Below the pieces are notes generated by a model. It was not told where the DNA came from. It saw only the letters and a program-made list of their open reading frames with translations, and did not search any database. From positions 2,280,501-2,344,500 of the forward strand of contig CP058414.1 of NCBI GenBank assembly GCA_013391845.1: DNA of 64,000 nt, given 5' to 3'. Of the stretch, positions 28,741 to 39,988 are shown one piece after another. The DNA is from Pseudoalteromonas shioyasakiensis. Its GTDB lineage: Bacteria; Pseudomonadota; Gammaproteobacteria; Enterobacterales; Alteromonadaceae. The position numbers and the translations under genes were made by a program. Every line of letters starts with the position of its first letter. Within the stretch, counting starts at the first letter, position 1.

Positions 28741-29431
28741 TGAAAACTGGTTTATCAGTGTTTTAAGCTCAACTAGTACTTCACTGAGGTAATTAGTGTC
28801 AAGATGATAGCTATTACCTAGCCAATAAGGCTCTTTAGTGGGTTTATGACCGTGCACTGAAAAATCGATACTTGGGTTTATTACTGGCTTCTTTGCTTTG
28901 GTTAAAGCTCTATCCCAAAGTAGTAAACTAATAGCTTTTTCTTTATCTTTTGTTGGATTATTCCAATCCAATCAGCGCACGTGGTATGCGAGAGGCCGAT
29001 TTTTATACCAGCGTATTCAACAAAATAAGAAAGAGGCATTTTAGAAGTTGCTGAAAGACAAATTTAAGCTCTTCATCGGTTGCTTGGGTGTGCCAATGGC
29101 CGCCATTTTCAACCCATAAGCGATAATAATCTTCATTATTTGCTAATAATGATTCAAGTAGCATGTGCTCGTGGTTACCTAAACACATGTTTACACCCAA
29201 CTCTTTAAAACGTCTTAATAAAGCAATGCTGTTATCACCCCGGTCTATTACATCGCCGAGTGAAAAAGAATATCCGTGCTTGGATTAAAATTGACAGAGC
29301 AGAGCGCCTGTTCAAATTTAGCTAAATCTGCATCTAAATCGCCAATGACAAAAAACACGCTTATGTTCAGCAATTTGCAGCTTAACTTGAATAGGGTTTT
29401 GTGAGGCATGCTGGCTTTCAACTAAATTCAA
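28732..29431 (-). pseudogene. Metallophosphoesterase (PrpA/ApaH-like), multiply frameshifted
   Basis: Stitching three frames gives a complete calcineurin-type phosphatase of about 230 residues: VIGDLDADLAKFEQAL, SLGDVIDRGDNS, CLGNHEHMLLESLL, and near the end VHGHKPTKEP. At least four one-base run-length changes break it: one extra T in the run before VIGD, and missing bases in T, A and G runs before SLGD, MPLSYF and DWNNP. TTG 29429-29431 with AAAGGA upstream is the likely start. All metal-ligand motifs are intact in the stitched protein. Confidence 0.78.
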
Positions 29432-29628
29432 AATAGATTCCTTTAAATGTTCAGTGGCTTAAGAGTAACATAACTCGTTGCCATTTAGGCAGTGGATGGT
29501 TATTATGAGAGCTCATTTTTAGGAGTAGCCGCCAACATGAACATCTAAACCTGTTATCCAATTTCAATTTATTTTTTCCAACAGGGTTAGTAGGCGTTGC
29601 TCACGTTTCCCCTACGTTCAAAAAAATG

Positions 29629-29775
29629 TTATTAAGTTGTCTATTTTGAGGCAATAAAACATCGTCGATAACAAGGCAAAAATTTCGTTATTAAGTTGTT
29701 CTTAATGATATTTTTAACGAAGGTAGCGGCAGGTTTTATCCCTCAAAATGATTAAATATTATTGTGGATTGGTAT
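29629..29775. repeat. Dispersed MITE-like intergenic repeat, copy B (reverse orientation, one end lost)
   Basis: Reverse complement of copy A (13161-13323) over about 147 bases. The terminus GGATTGGTAT is kept at 29766-29775, and the internal CTATTTTGAGG, AAGGCAAAAATTTCGTTA and CCTCAAAATGATTAA blocks are clear. The opposite terminal repeat is replaced by unrelated T-rich sequence. It ends 27 bases before the ABC-F ATG. The preceding 29432-29628 shows no gene. Confidence 0.75.
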
Positions 29776-29783
29776 CACTGCCC
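29764..29783. repeat. 20-base exact repeat shared with 49364-49383
   Basis: The 20 bases beginning GTGGATTGGTAT and ending CACTGCCC occur identically at both places. Twelve bases belong to the end of the dispersed repeat and eight lie outside it. Copy A does not share the outer eight. At the second site the sequence carries the stop codon of the GT2/sugar-transferase gene. Confidence 0.7.
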
Positions 29784-29802
29784 CTGTAATACAGGAGGCA
29801 CT

Positions 29803-31360
29803 ATGCCACAACTTCAAGCTTTCAATTTATGTTATCAACATGGCAATGGCGATGTTGTATTTAACGACATTTCATTTTCTCTCACTGCAAAAGTTACTGC
29901 GTTAGTTGGCAGGAACGGCTGCGGTAAATCTATATTAGCGTCAATACTTGCTAAGCAAAAAAAGCCAAGCTCTGGCACGGTTGTTTGTAATTCAACTCTT
30001 GGCTTTTATGAGCAAATGGACGATGTAAATCAGGCTGATAATCTAACAATTGCAGAGGCTATTGGCTTAGAGACAATGTTTAATGCCCTTGAAGCGATAA
30101 ACCAAGGGCAAGTTACAGAGCAAAATTTAACTTTGCTAGAAGACAATTGGGACTTACCAGAGCGCTTTAAGGCAGAGCTTTTGAGGCTAGTATAAAAAGC
30201 AAAACCCCTAACTCATTAAGCAAATATTTAAGCGGCGGGCAGTTTAGTCAATTAAAGCTCTGGCGCTATTTAACTTCTTTAATCACGATATTTTAATACT
30301 CGATGAACCTTCAAACCACCTAGATGCACACGGTAAGCGCTGGCTTATAGAGCAAATTAACAAATTCAAAGGACAAATATTACTGATTAGTCACGACCAA
30401 GAATTATTAGAACAAGCACATGAAATATGGGAACTTACAACCCTTGGTTTAACACAATATGGTACGTGTTTTTCACAATACCAAAGTCAAAAGCAGAAGC
30501 AAGTTGCTGCGCTTGCAAACAAATTAAACCACGTTGTTAAACAGCAAACAATACTCAAAGCAGCAGAGCAATTACAACAGCAAAAAACACTTAAGCGAGC
30601 AGCTCAGGGAGCAGCACTTAGAAAGTCTGGTAGCCAACCTAAAGTGTTAATGGATGCGAAAAAGCCAAAATTTCGCAAAGTAAAATACCGCTAAGCGAGA
30701 AAGGTAAGCTAAATAGCAATAAACAAAAATTTTTAAGTCAGCTTGAACAAGTGAAAGCCAACAATTTTATTTATCGCAAAAAGATGAGGCTAAGCATCAC
30801 AAAGTACTCAGCCTGGATAATGTAGTATTAGCATATGGTGCCCAAAAGTCGCTAACTTTTCAGGTGTACAGTGATGATAAAGTTCATTTAGCTGGCGCTA
30901 ATGGCGCCGGAAAATCAACCTTACTTAAAACTCTTATAGAGAGATACCAGCTAAAGTAGGGGAGTTATATTGCAACCAAGCTCTTTATTATTTAGACCAA
31001 CATTTTACACTCATAAACAACGAGCTAACCATGCTTGAAAATCTCATGACTTACTGTAAAGATTTAAGCCAGAGCACCGCGCGAACTTTACTTGCAAGTA
31101 TTGGCTTTAGAAAGGATGCTGTATTTAAACACGCCGCATTTTTGAGTGGTGGCGAGAAAATGAAACTAGCCATGTGTATTGTTAGTAATATTGAAAGCAC
31201 TGCATTCTTGTTATTAGATGAGCCTGATAATCACCTAGACCTTGAATCAAAACAGTTATTAGCAAAATCATTACAAGACTTTAAGGGTGGGTTTATAGTA
31301 GTAAGCCATGATAAGTATTTCGTAGAAAGTATCGAGTGCAATAAGATAATTGTCATATAA
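29803..31360 (+). pseudogene. ABC-F family ATPase, multiply frameshifted
   Basis: AGGAGG precedes ATG 29803. Walker A GRNGCGKS is near residue 40, and the stitched frames give SGGQFSQLKALALF and LILDEPSNHLD for domain 1. GANGAGKSTLLKTL, LSGGEKMKLAMC and LLLDEPDNHLDLESKQ follow for domain 2, ending near VVSHDKYFVES. Five one-base losses in A or T runs (near 30181, 30256, 30663, 30766 and 30942) break it. All catalytic motifs survive in the stitched protein, so decay is recent or only apparent. Copy B of the repeat sits directly upstream. Confidence 0.8.
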
Positions 31361-31419
31361 AATATACATTTAAAAATTACCATGCTAGGGTGGTTGTAGG
31401 TTTATTACAAGGAATGACA

Positions 31420-31752
31420 ATGAATTTTACAGCCGCTTACCGCATTTTTTTTTTATTCATGCTGATTGTAACCGTTGGTTTAGGCATGAAGCTCAATGAT
31501 TTTACCTCTGTAGTCTACGTGTTTGTGCCGTTATTATTGATGCTAGGAGCTTCATTTATACCGTTTTTTAAAGCACGAAAACTACGTTTAGTGCTCTTTG
31601 CCGCACCTATTGTTATTCTCTACAGCGTAGGTTTTTACCCATGGCTTACTAATTACCAAGAAGTCGCCGTTTCATCATCAACCTCAACACTCGATTTTAT
31701 AAACATACCGTTTTGGGCCACCATTTATGGCGCTGGTTTTGGTTCTTCATGA
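31420..31752 (+). CDS. Hypothetical membrane protein, C-terminus perhaps frameshifted
   Basis: 110 residues from ATG 31420, with AAGGA eight bases before. Three hydrophobic helices (about 6-25, 30-49 and 58-79) and a short tail follow. No family is recognised. The frame ends GAGFGSS at 31752, but shifting one base gives a further run ending VARAFNWAK and stopping at 31795, which looks more natural. It lies within the block of broken genes, so the end is doubtful. Confidence 0.45.
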   Translation: MNFTAAYRIFFLFMLIVTVGLGMKLNDFTSVVYVFVPLLLMLGASFIPFFKARKLRLVLFAAPIVILYSVGFYPWLTNYQEVAVSSSTSTLDFINIPFWATIYGAGFGSS

Positions 31753-31795
31753 AATAGCACTCGGCGTTGCTAGGGCGTTTAATTGGGCGAAGTGA

Positions 31796-32288
31796 AATTC
31801 CCTAAGCACCTTCAAGATCATACGCCTCAGTGGCGTTATTGGCTTTGTTTAAATGAATTGTCTATTCGGCATTAACTAAAGTATTTCAAACCTAGATTAG
31901 TAAAAAGTCATCGTTAAAGACTTATTGAAATGAAGTAAATCAGGTTGAAGGTTCACGTAATAAAAATGAACATTCTTAGAAAGCTAGAAAATCTTGAATA
32001 ACCAAATTAACCAAAAAACAGCAAAAAAACCTTAAAATCTAACGACTAGTGAGGCTGGTTATAAAGACAAATATCTTATTTAACATAATATAAATTATAG
32101 GAAGTAACCCAGTGGTATATCCTGGTACCTATTCTCTATACGCTAAGTCCAATACTAGATGGTATCGGACATAATGATGGTGTTTTGTCATATTATCTAT
32201 TTTATTAGTCTGAGTTTCTTGAGCTTACTTATCGCATGACATATATTAAAACTATCAACTTAAGATGTAACGATAAGATGTAAACGAT
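31796..32288. other. Intergenic stretch without a recognisable gene
   Basis: About 490 AT-rich bases separate the membrane-protein gene from the response regulator. No ORF of useful length, RNA gene or strong hairpin was seen on either strand. It must hold the promoter for the response-regulator gene, but no clear -35/-10 pair stands out. Confidence 0.5.
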
Positions 32289-32684
32289 ATGGAATTTGTG
32301 AAACCGTTAGAACCTATTCTGATAATCGACGATATGCAAGATATTCGCGACTATCTAAATCAAATTTTAACTGGTCTTGGTTTTGACGATATTTTAGAAA
32401 GTCGAGATTTTGAATCAGCCAAAACTCTAATTGAAGAAAAGTCACCAAACGTTATCTTTCTTGATATTGAGCTACCTAACACTGACGGTGAGGAAATTCT
32501 TGAATATTTGAATGACCGACATCCCCATACTCACGTTGTTATGTGTTCAGGTCATAACAGTCTTGAGAATGTTCAAAACACTTGGGAATTAGGCGCCCGA
32601 GGTTTTATTGCTAAACCTTTTAACTCAAAAAAAGTCGACTCTGTTATGAAACGTCTAGAATTGATGGAAACCATAACAAATTAA
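32289..32684 (+). CDS. Single-domain response regulator (CheY-like receiver)
   Basis: 131 residues and one REC domain only. The acidic pocket is IIDD near residue 12, the phospho-acceptor is Asp59 in VIFLDIELP, and the conserved lysine is in FIAKPFN near residue 108. There is no output domain, so it acts by protein contact or as a phosphate sink. It is intact although genes on both sides are broken. moxR starts 7 bases downstream, so it may head the moxR/DUF58/transglutaminase operon. Confidence 0.87.
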   Translation: MEFVKPLEPILIIDDMQDIRDYLNQILTGLGFDDILESRDFESAKTLIEEKSPNVIFLDIELPNTDGEEILEYLNDRHPHTHVVMCSGHNSLENVQNTWELGARGFIAKPFNSKKVDSVMKRLELMETITN

Positions 32685-32691
32685 GTAGTTT

Positions 32692-33582
32692 ATGAATTCG
32701 ACAATCCAACTCATAATTGATGATCTGTCTACGGTCATTTTTGGTAAACAACAACAAATTAAACTTGCTTTAGCATGCTTATTTAGTGAAGGTCATTTGC
32801 TCATTGAGGATTTGCCTGGTATGGGAAAAACCACTTTATCTCATGCACTTGCAGCAGTTCTTGGATTGTCGTATCAACGTATTCAATTCACAAGTGATTT
32901 ATTACCTTCTGATATTCTTGGTACAAACATTTTTGATGCTAAGAAAATAGTTTTTCTTTTCATCAAGGCCCTGTATTTAGCCAAGTTGTTTTAGGTGATG
33001 AAATTAATCGTGCTGGTCCTAAAACACAAAGTGCGCTTTTAGAGGCAATGGAAGAAAAACAAGTGACGGTGGATTCGGTTAAACACGCCCTACCATCACC
33101 AATTTTTTGTTATTGCAACTCAAAACCCAGTGCACCAATCTGGAAACTTATCCGTTACCAGAGTCACAATTAGACCGATTTTTCATGCGTATCAGTTTAG
33201 TTTCCTGATAAACAAGCGAGAAAAACCTTATTTTAGGTCTAAACAACCGTAACTATGATGATTTACCTGTTCGCATTAACTCAGAACAACTCGCTGTTAT
33301 TCAAAAAGAAATTAATACTGTAACAATAAGTCATACGGTTGTTGACTACATACTCGAACTAGTCGCTTTTACTCGCCAAGATAGTCATTTTGTAAACCCA
33401 TTATCACCAAGAGCAAGTATTGCACTTGCTCGTGCTGCAAAGTCATGGGCGTATATCGAAGGTCGTGATTTGTTTTGCCTGAAGATGTACAAGCGGTTTT
33501 TCCTAGCGTGACTGATCACGATTGGGGTTAAATTCTGGCGACAGTGGTTTATGCACTTAAACATGTGCCTGTAAGCTTGTAA
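32692..33582 (+). pseudogene. MoxR-family AAA+ ATPase, multiply frameshifted
   Basis: It opens normally, with Walker [12 protein letters not shown] near residue 43 and [12 protein letters not shown]. Shifted frames then give [51 protein letters not shown] and LSPRASIALARAAKSWA. Frame breaks sit at A, T, G and C runs near 32945, 33102, 33142, 33201, 33230, 33469 and 33522. MoxR ATPases are chaperones that work with DUF58/VWA and transglutaminase partners; those genes follow immediately. Confidence 0.82.
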
Positions 33583-33584
33583 AC

Positions 33585-34539
33585 ATGTTAAAGCGCCCTG
33601 CTTTTGTTAAACAATTTCGTCAATTAGTTTTAATAAGTTATTAAAAAACAAACATAAAAAAAACGAAATAGAACTCCAACATAAAACTATTTATGTGCTT
33701 CCTTCTAAACTTGGTGGGCAGTTTCTAATAATTGCCCTACTTAACTTTGTGATGGGTATTAACTATCAAAATAACCTTATATTAGCGATGGCTTATTTAT
33801 GGTTGTTGTTATGGTATTTGCGGATACTAACTGGCTAAAAAATGTCAGAGGTTATTGGTTAAATATCTTTCAGTGAAGGAGATTATCACCAAAAGCGCCC
33901 GTAGCACGCTTTGAACTACAAGCAAAATCACGCTGCGAATTAGTAAAACTAATCAATAATAACATCGAATCTGAAGCTGTTTCACTACAAAGCAACGAGA
34001 AAAACTCGGTTGAAATAGCACTTAAATGTAGCGAACGTGGTGCTTATGGTTTTGACAGAGTGAAAATTATTAGTCATTTCCCTTTTGGCTTAGTGTCGGT
34101 TTGGAGCTACATAGAGCCCATAGATACAGTTTATGTTTATCCAAAGCCAATACCCACAGAAAAGCTTGATACACAACTTCATGACAATGACGAACATGAT
34201 GGCGATAATGCACAAATCAAAGCCGGTAATGATGACTTTTATCAACTCACTTCTTTTGTGCAAGGCACTGCACTTAATAAGGTGTCGTGGAAACACTACG
34301 CTAAAACTCAGCAGCTATTAACGAAAGAGTTTACCAGTGATGCATCACAGGAATTAGCTCTTAATTACAATACGTTAACAGGAAATAACGAGCATCGATT
34401 AAGCCAATTATGTTTTTTAGTAAACCAGTTAACCGATCAACAAATCGCTTTTTCGTTAACTTTACCCAATAAACATATCACAAAAGGTTTAGGGCGAAGT
34501 CATCAAGAAACTTGCCTGAAAGCTTTAGCGGAGTTTTAA
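33585..34539 (+). pseudogene. DUF58 domain protein, frameshifted in its N-terminal half
   Basis: Stitched frames from ATG 33585 give two hydrophobic segments (GGQFLIIALLNFVMGINYQ and NLILAMAY followed by a Val/Met-rich stretch). A long intact C-terminal run begins near 33910 (FELQAKSRCELVKL, then FPFGLVSVWSYIEPIDTVYVYPKP). DUF58 proteins sit between moxR and transglutaminase genes in many proteobacteria, exactly as here. Breaks lie near 33629, 33797 and 33890. Only the last part is open as read. Confidence 0.78.
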
Positions 34540-34541
34540 GC

Positions 34542-36482
34542 ATGAATACGCCGCTTATTAATACCGTTTTATCACTTCTGTTTATTGTTATTAGTGGTTT
34601 TTTGTTTACTGAAGTACCTACTCCATTTCTAGCCATATTGGCTGGCCTCAGTTTTTTAAACCTGTTTTTAGGTAAATTTTATAAAAAACTAAATGGATTG
34701 GTCGCGAATATGTTGGCAGCAATTTGCTTAGTTGCCTTATTTGTTCTGGTTGGCGTGGGCGATACAGTAAAGCTATTTGTATCGATGATGCTACTTGCTA
34801 GTAGCTTTAAATTGCTCCAAGCGAAAACCGTCAAACAGTATCAAACCGTTTGTTTACTGGTGTTTTTTAATCTTTCGACGGTATATTTATTCCATCAAGG
34901 ATTATTTGAAACCTTGATTGTGAGTGCACTTTATATTGTTAACTTTGCTGTTCTTGGCTATTTGACCAGCCCGCAAAGCTTTAAGGCTGCTAATAAGCAA
35001 AGTTTTAAAACGATATTACTAGCCTTACCCATAGCGGCATTTTTGATTTTGTTTTTACCGAAAATACCGGCGTTTTGGCAATTACCGGGGCCAAAGCTTG
35101 CGAAAACGGGTTTATCAGAGCAAGTTAACCCCTTTTCTATTGCGAAATTAGCTGAGTCAGATGACTTGGTTTTTCGGGTAGAACAACAGCCTGGGCAAGC
35201 CTTACAGGCCCCCTATTACTGGCGCAGCCTTATTCATGATGAGTTTAATGGCAGTGAATGGTTAATATCGGACATTTTGAAATCTCAACAATTTAACCAA
35301 ATTCGCCGTACAGTTACTCAAAGTAATAGCGTAAATTATCAGATTATTGCAGAGCCTTCATCTTCAAATTGGCTATTTGCACTTGGCTTTGCACAAAGTG
35401 CTAATTCAGATGTGCACTCAACCTACAATGGTTTGTTAAAACGCAAAGGTAACTTAAACAAAAACATTAAATACGCGGTAACCAGTAGTGAGGCTATGCT
35501 GAGCCTAAATAACTTTGAAAAACGCTTATACACTCGCTTACCTAAAACAACCAATCCACAAACAACGGCACTGGCAAAACAGTTGTCTGCTGAGCATGAA
35601 AATGCGCAAGGTTACTTTAACGCGCTACTTGATTACTTTAATCAGCAGCAGTTTGCTTACACATTAACGCCTACACCAATGTATGGTGATAATACGCTAG
35701 ACCAGTTTGTATTTGATACCAAACGTGGCTTTTGTGGGCACTATGCGAGCACCGCTGCATTTATGTTTCGTGTTGCCGGTTACCCTGCCCGTGTTGTGTC
35801 AGGTTATTTAGGTGGAGAACAAACTAAAGCCGCTACGCTTAACATTTACCAATATGATGCCCATGCATGGGTTGAAGTGTTCTTTGATGAAAAATGGCAT
35901 ATTTTTGATGCTACCGCTGTTGTTGCTCCTGAACGTTTAAACGGTTCGTTATCACAACTGGGAGATTTAAACGAAAGCTTTAACGACAATCTTAACTTTG
36001 GTCTAAAACGTTGGAGTCATTTTAAAGCAATAAACTGGCTGCGAATTCACCTTGAAGAGCTCGACTATAAATGGACTAACTGGGTGCTTACGTTTGACCA
36101 AGAATCTCAGCAAAGTTTGTTTGATTCACTGTTTGGTAATAAGTCTGCATGGCTAACACCATTAATTGTATTAGGTACGTTATTACTGAGCTTTACTGGT
36201 TATTTCTTATATAACAAACGCCCTATTCGAAGTAGTGAACCGTTGGTTGATGACATCACTAAGCTTTATCAGTGGGCAAAAAAGCAAGGTATAGAGCCTC
36301 TAGACACTAACACGCCACTACAAAATATTGCTTTAATTAAACAGCAAAAGCCTAGATCAGAGGCATACCTAAGCGAGTTTGAGCAAATAATCATCGAAGT
36401 ACGTTATCAACAGCATTCATATAACCAAAACCGCAAAAACCGCGTGCGAGTTCTGTTAAACTCTCTCAAAACAGCCAAATAG
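34542..36482 (+). CDS. TgpA-type membrane transglutaminase-like protein (DUF3488-transglutaminase-DUF4129)
   Basis: 646 residues from ATG 34542. The N-terminal DUF3488 region has about six membrane helices. The transglutaminase-like core holds Cys in [27 protein letters not shown] (near residue 402), His in [10 protein letters not shown] and Asp in [12 protein letters not shown] helix near residue 540 and a DUF4129-like tail complete the fold. It is intact, although its moxR and DUF58 operon partners are not. Confidence 0.9.
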   Translation: MNTPLINTVLSLLFIVISGFLFTEVPTPFLAILAGLSFLNLFLGKFYKKLNGLVANMLAAICLVALFVLVGVGDTVKLFVSMMLLASSFKLLQAKTVKQYQTVCLLVFFNLSTVYLFHQGLFETLIVSALYIVNFAVLGYLTSPQSFKAANKQSFKTILLALPIAAFLILFLPKIPAFWQLPGPKLAKTGLSEQVNPFSIAKLAESDDLVFRVEQQPGQALQAPYYWRSLIHDEFNGSEWLISDILKSQQFNQIRRTVTQSNSVNYQIIAEPSSSNWLFALGFAQSANSDVHSTYNGLLKRKGNLNKNIKYAVTSSEAMLSLNNFEKRLYTRLPKTTNPQTTALAKQLSAEHENAQGYFNALLDYFNQQQFAYTLTPTPMYGDNTLDQFVFDTKRGFCGHYASTAAFMFRVAGYPARVVSGYLGGEQTKAATLNIYQYDAHAWVEVFFDEKWHIFDATAVVAPERLNGSLSQLGDLNESFNDNLNFGLKRWSHFKAINWLRIHLEELDYKWTNWVLTFDQESQQSLFDSLFGNKSAWLTPLIVLGTLLLSFTGYFLYNKRPIRSSEPLVDDITKLYQWAKKQGIEPLDTNTPLQNIALIKQQKPRSEAYLSEFEQIIIEVRYQQHSYNQNRKNRVRVLLNSLKTAK

Positions 36483-36490
36483 AGAACAAT

Positions 36491-37813
36491 ATGAATGCAG
36501 TAATTGTCGGCGTTATGTTGATGCTGATCCTGACACTTTGTCGAATTAATGTCATTGTAGCGATGACAGTAAGCGCTATTGTTGCGGGTTTGACCGCAGG
36601 CCTAGGTTTATCTGAAACCGTTAATGCATTTAATGATGGTTTATCGGGTGGCGCTGAAATAGCGCTTAGCTATGCGATGTTAGGTGCGTTTGCAGTCGCA
36701 ATCTCGAAGTCGGGTTTAACACGCATTTTAGCGTCTAAGTTACTAAAGCAAGTAAACGACAATAGCCATAAAGGCGAAACTACACTTAGTTATCTTATAT
36801 TAAGTATTATTTTGCTGTGTGCGATTTCGTCGCAAAATTTGATACCCGTACATATTGCTTTTATACCCATTCTAATTCCGCCATTACTTGTGGTGTTTAA
36901 CAAGTTACGCCTTGATAGACGTGCCATTGCGTGTATTTTAACCTTCGGCTTAGCTACCTCTTATATGGTGCTACCTTATGGTTTTGGTGGCATTTACCTA
37001 TACTCGATACTACACAAAAACCTCACTGAAAATGGCTTAGAAATTGTGAATACACAAGTACCGATGGCAATGATCATTCCAGCTATTGGAATGTTGTTTG
37101 GTTTATTCGTTGCGGTGTTTATCACTTATCGAAAACGCCGTAGTTACGACTCGCATACTTTAACAGAACAACAAAATGAAGTTGTGATAAAACAACCTAA
37201 AAAGGTATTAGTTGTGGGCATAACAGCCGTACTTTGCTCTTTAGTCGCACAAAATATCAGTGATTCAATGATCCTTGGTGGTCTTGTTGGTGTGGCCATA
37301 TTTACCTTGTTTGGTGTTGTAAAACTTGAACAAAATGGTGATGTTTTTAGTAAAGGCATTGCTATGATGGCGATGATTGGCTTTATTATGATTTCTGCAC
37401 AGGGCTTTGCTTCAGTTATGCAAGCAACGGGTGATGTAGCCTCATTAGTTAGCTCTGCAGCAGGTATCATTGAAGGTAATAAACCTCTTGCGGCTGCATT
37501 GATTTTACTCGTTGGATTACTAATAACCATGGGCATAGGCAGCTCGTTTTCGACGGTGCCAATTATCGCGACTCTATTTGTACCATTATGCATGGAACTA
37601 AATTTTTCGGTAATGGCTACAGCTGCACTGGTTGGTACTGCTGGAGCACTAGGTGATGCAGGCTCCCCTGCTTCTGACTCAACACTTGGCCCAACATCCG
37701 GTCTAAATGCAGATGGTCAACACGACCATATTTGGGATTCAGTGGTGCCCACTTTCATCCATTTTAATATTCCGCTACTTGTTGCTGGCTGGGTTGCGGC
37801 AATGGTGTTGTAA
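36491..37813 (+). CDS. Na+/H+ antiporter family protein
   Basis: 440 residues with ten or more membrane helices. Family signatures are [41 protein letters not shown] and the conserved [40 protein letters not shown] near the C-terminus. Sodium export is the family role; the ion here is not proven. GAGAAC lies upstream of the ATG. It may be read through from the transglutaminase gene 8 bases earlier. Confidence 0.88.
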   Translation: MNAVIVGVMLMLILTLCRINVIVAMTVSAIVAGLTAGLGLSETVNAFNDGLSGGAEIALSYAMLGAFAVAISKSGLTRILASKLLKQVNDNSHKGETTLSYLILSIILLCAISSQNLIPVHIAFIPILIPPLLVVFNKLRLDRRAIACILTFGLATSYMVLPYGFGGIYLYSILHKNLTENGLEIVNTQVPMAMIIPAIGMLFGLFVAVFITYRKRRSYDSHTLTEQQNEVVIKQPKKVLVVGITAVLCSLVAQNISDSMILGGLVGVAIFTLFGVVKLEQNGDVFSKGIAMMAMIGFIMISAQGFASVMQATGDVASLVSSAAGIIEGNKPLAAALILLVGLLITMGIGSSFSTVPIIATLFVPLCMELNFSVMATAALVGTAGALGDAGSPASDSTLGPTSGLNADGQHDHIWDSVVPTFIHFNIPLLVAGWVAAMVL

Positions 37814-37849
37814 AATAAAGAAGCCCCATTATTTTGGGGCTTCTTTATT
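37814..37849. terminator. Bidirectional Rho-independent terminator
   Basis: A 15-base perfect stem, AATAAAGAAGCCCCA / TGGGGCTTCTTTATT, with a 6-base loop lies between convergent genes. It contains the last codons of the histidine kinase gene on the minus strand, so it can serve both transcripts. Confidence 0.88.
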
Positions 37850-39815
37850 GGCTAAACAAAATGCGTAGTGCGCGGTTTAGATCATGAAAGCGAATGGGTT
37901 TGGTCAGCACTTTGTTCATACCAGCCTCAAGGCAAGTGGCTTTATCTTGATGTGATGCATTAGCTGTTAAGGCAACAATGGGTAAAGTCATTTTTAATTC
38001 TTCACGCATGTATTTAGTTGCGGTAATACCATCCATCACTGGCATCATCATATCCATAAGAACTAAATCAAAGTGTTGCTGTTGTACCTTATCGATCGCT
38101 TGTTGGCCATTATCTGCAAGGGTAACGTGGTGATTGAGCTTTTCTAAAAAGGTTTTGATTAGCACTTGGTTGGTTTTGTTATCTTCTGTAACAAGAATAG
38201 CCATTGGTTCAAGAGTTTGCTCATGCTCTATTGATTGCTGATCATCGGCAACAACAGAATATGGAATATAAATAGTAAACTTAGTGCCTATATTGATTGC
38301 ACTAGCTACTCTAATCTCGCCTTTCATTAAATCAACAAGGCTTTTGGTAATGCTAAGCCCAAGGCCAATCCCTTCTACTTGTCGATTAACACCATAGTCA
38401 TGCTGTTTAAAGGCGTCGTAAATGCTGGCTATTTGAGATTGAGAGATCCCCTGCCCAGTATCTGCTATCTCAAATAACAAATGGGTATCATTGAAATCAG
38501 CGTTAAAATTAACTGTGCCTACTTTGGTAAACTTGAAGGCATTATCTAAAATATTAAACAGAATTTGCCCGACCCGGACCCCATCAATATTAATTTTGTT
38601 GGGTAAGCCATCGCTTATCTCTGTGGTAAACAAGACATTAGAGCCTTGAGTGGTTTCTTGAAACTGTGCAGTAATATTTTTAACCAGCGCATTTATATCT
38701 GTTGCTTTAACATCAAGCTCCATCGAGCCACTTTCAATTTTTGAAAAATCCAGTACATCACTGATCAAATCAAGCAATAAGTCAGCGCTTGAGTTTGCGT
38801 AATCAAGCCAACGAGTTTGTTTGTCATTAAGTTCTGAATCGGCTAACAACTCCAACATGCCGACAATGGCGTTCATAGGAGTTCTGATCTCATGGGACAT
38901 CACAGTTAAAAACTGTGACTTTGCTTGGTTTGCTTCTTCTGCTTTTTCTTTTGCTAATTGTAGTGCTTGCTCACGCTCTTTGTTAACCGTGATATCTTTT
39001 GCGATGCCTAAATAGCCGCGAAATTTCCCACTTGAATCAAATTGTGGCTTACCACTCAAAGAGACCCAGGCCGGAGGCGACGAATTAACTTCAAATTCAA
39101 AATCTAAAAACTCAGCATGATCTGCCAGCAAGTGTTTAAAGTGTGACCATTTTTTTAACTGATTTTGTTCCTGCTCAGTGATAATGGCATCAAAATTTTT
39201 ATGTAAAAAATGGCGTTTGTATAAGTTACTATGGCTGGCGGTAGTTAAAACATTAATAAAGTGCTCATCTTTATTAGTACGCCAAAACCATTCGCTGGCG
39301 AAGTCTCTGAATAGTTCTGATAACTCTCCAAGTCTTGTTAGTAAAGAGGTTGAGTGAAACTTTTGCCGGTTAAGTCTTGTTTGCGCAGCTAATTGAACCG
39401 CTACTTGCTGTAATAAGATTTTGATTGCGGTTTGTGATTTATCATTAAAACTAGCCTGCTCTTTTATATCGAAAAAGACCAAGCACTGCGTTGTGTGTTC
39501 AGAAATATCAACATGAAATATTAGGTTATTTACGAACTCATTACTATAAAACAGTGAGTTATCTTCATTAAATAACCACTGTGACTGCGCTTGTTGTAAC
39601 TTTGACTTTAATATTGTTTCGTCAAATTCAATGTACTTAATAGTACGCATTTCGAGGGATGCTTTTGAATCTTCGAAGTTTATTAAGCAAAACTCTTTAA
39701 ACGAAAAATATGGCAGAAGCACTTTTTCAAGTTGAGCTTTTAATGCACGGCTATCATTTATGCCATGAAATGCCGTTAGCTCAAGTTGTAATTGCTCTAA
39801 GTTTAACTCTGCCAT
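37845..39815 (-). CDS. Hybrid sensor histidine kinase (PAS-HisKA-HATPase-REC), SypF-like candidate
   Basis: 656 residues from ATG 39815, with AGGA six bases upstream; the ATG two codons earlier abuts the SD. There are no membrane helices. The N-terminal 180 residues are unassigned, then a PAS/PAC region ends GYLGIAKDITVNKERE. HisKA has His near 308 in MSHEIRTPMNAIVGM; HATPase has DNAFKFT and GIGLGLSI; the receiver has LVLMDMMMPVMDG and a KPIR lysine. It lacks the Hpt domain expected in V. fischeri SypF, but a separate Hpt gene lies 1 kb away. The partner assignment is inferred. Confidence 0.88.
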   Translation of the reverse strand: MAELNLEQLQLELTAFHGINDSRALKAQLEKVLLPYFSFKEFCLINFEDSKASLEMRTIKYIEFDETILKSKLQQAQSQWLFNEDNSLFYSNEFVNNLIFHVDISEHTTQCLVFFDIKEQASFNDKSQTAIKILLQQVAVQLAAQTRLNRQKFHSTSLLTRLGELSELFRDFASEWFWRTNKDEHFINVLTTASHSNLYKRHFLHKNFDAIITEQEQNQLKKWSHFKHLLADHAEFLDFEFEVNSSPPAWVSLSGKPQFDSSGKFRGYLGIAKDITVNKEREQALQLAKEKAEEANQAKSQFLTVMSHEIRTPMNAIVGMLELLADSELNDKQTRWLDYANSSADLLLDLISDVLDFSKIESGSMELDVKATDINALVKNITAQFQETTQGSNVLFTTEISDGLPNKINIDGVRVGQILFNILDNAFKFTKVGTVNFNADFNDTHLLFEIADTGQGISQSQIASIYDAFKQHDYGVNRQVEGIGLGLSITKSLVDLMKGEIRVASAINIGTKFTIYIPYSVVADDQQSIEHEQTLEPMAILVTEDNKTNQVLIKTFLEKLNHHVTLADNGQQAIDKVQQQHFDLVLMDMMMPVMDGITATKYMREELKMTLPIVALTANASHQDKATCLEAGMNKVLTKPIRFHDLNRALRILFSQ

Positions 39816-39988
39816 TGCCATTCCTAGTTAATATTGCATCGCATATTGCAAATATAGAAAACAGTTCTCAGTTTAGCCATAAAAATATCAAAATAAATTA
39901 TTTAAATTTCATTGTGTTATATAAATCCGAACACTTGGTACGGGCCATGCTTCCTAAATATTAAATAAGCTTAATTAAGGCGAGTGTT

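Noticed and set aside
29003..29200. Separate small minus-strand gene
   Set aside because: The translation is the middle of the broken metallophosphoesterase (CLGNHEHML), not an independent gene.
34060..34539. Stand-alone 159-residue protein
   Set aside because: It is the C-terminal part of the frameshifted DUF58 gene, sitting between moxR and the transglutaminase gene as usual.
39806..39830. GG-N10-GC pattern on the minus strand at the histidine-kinase start
   Set aside because: It overlaps the start codons and SD, and the rest of the -24/-12 elements is poor.
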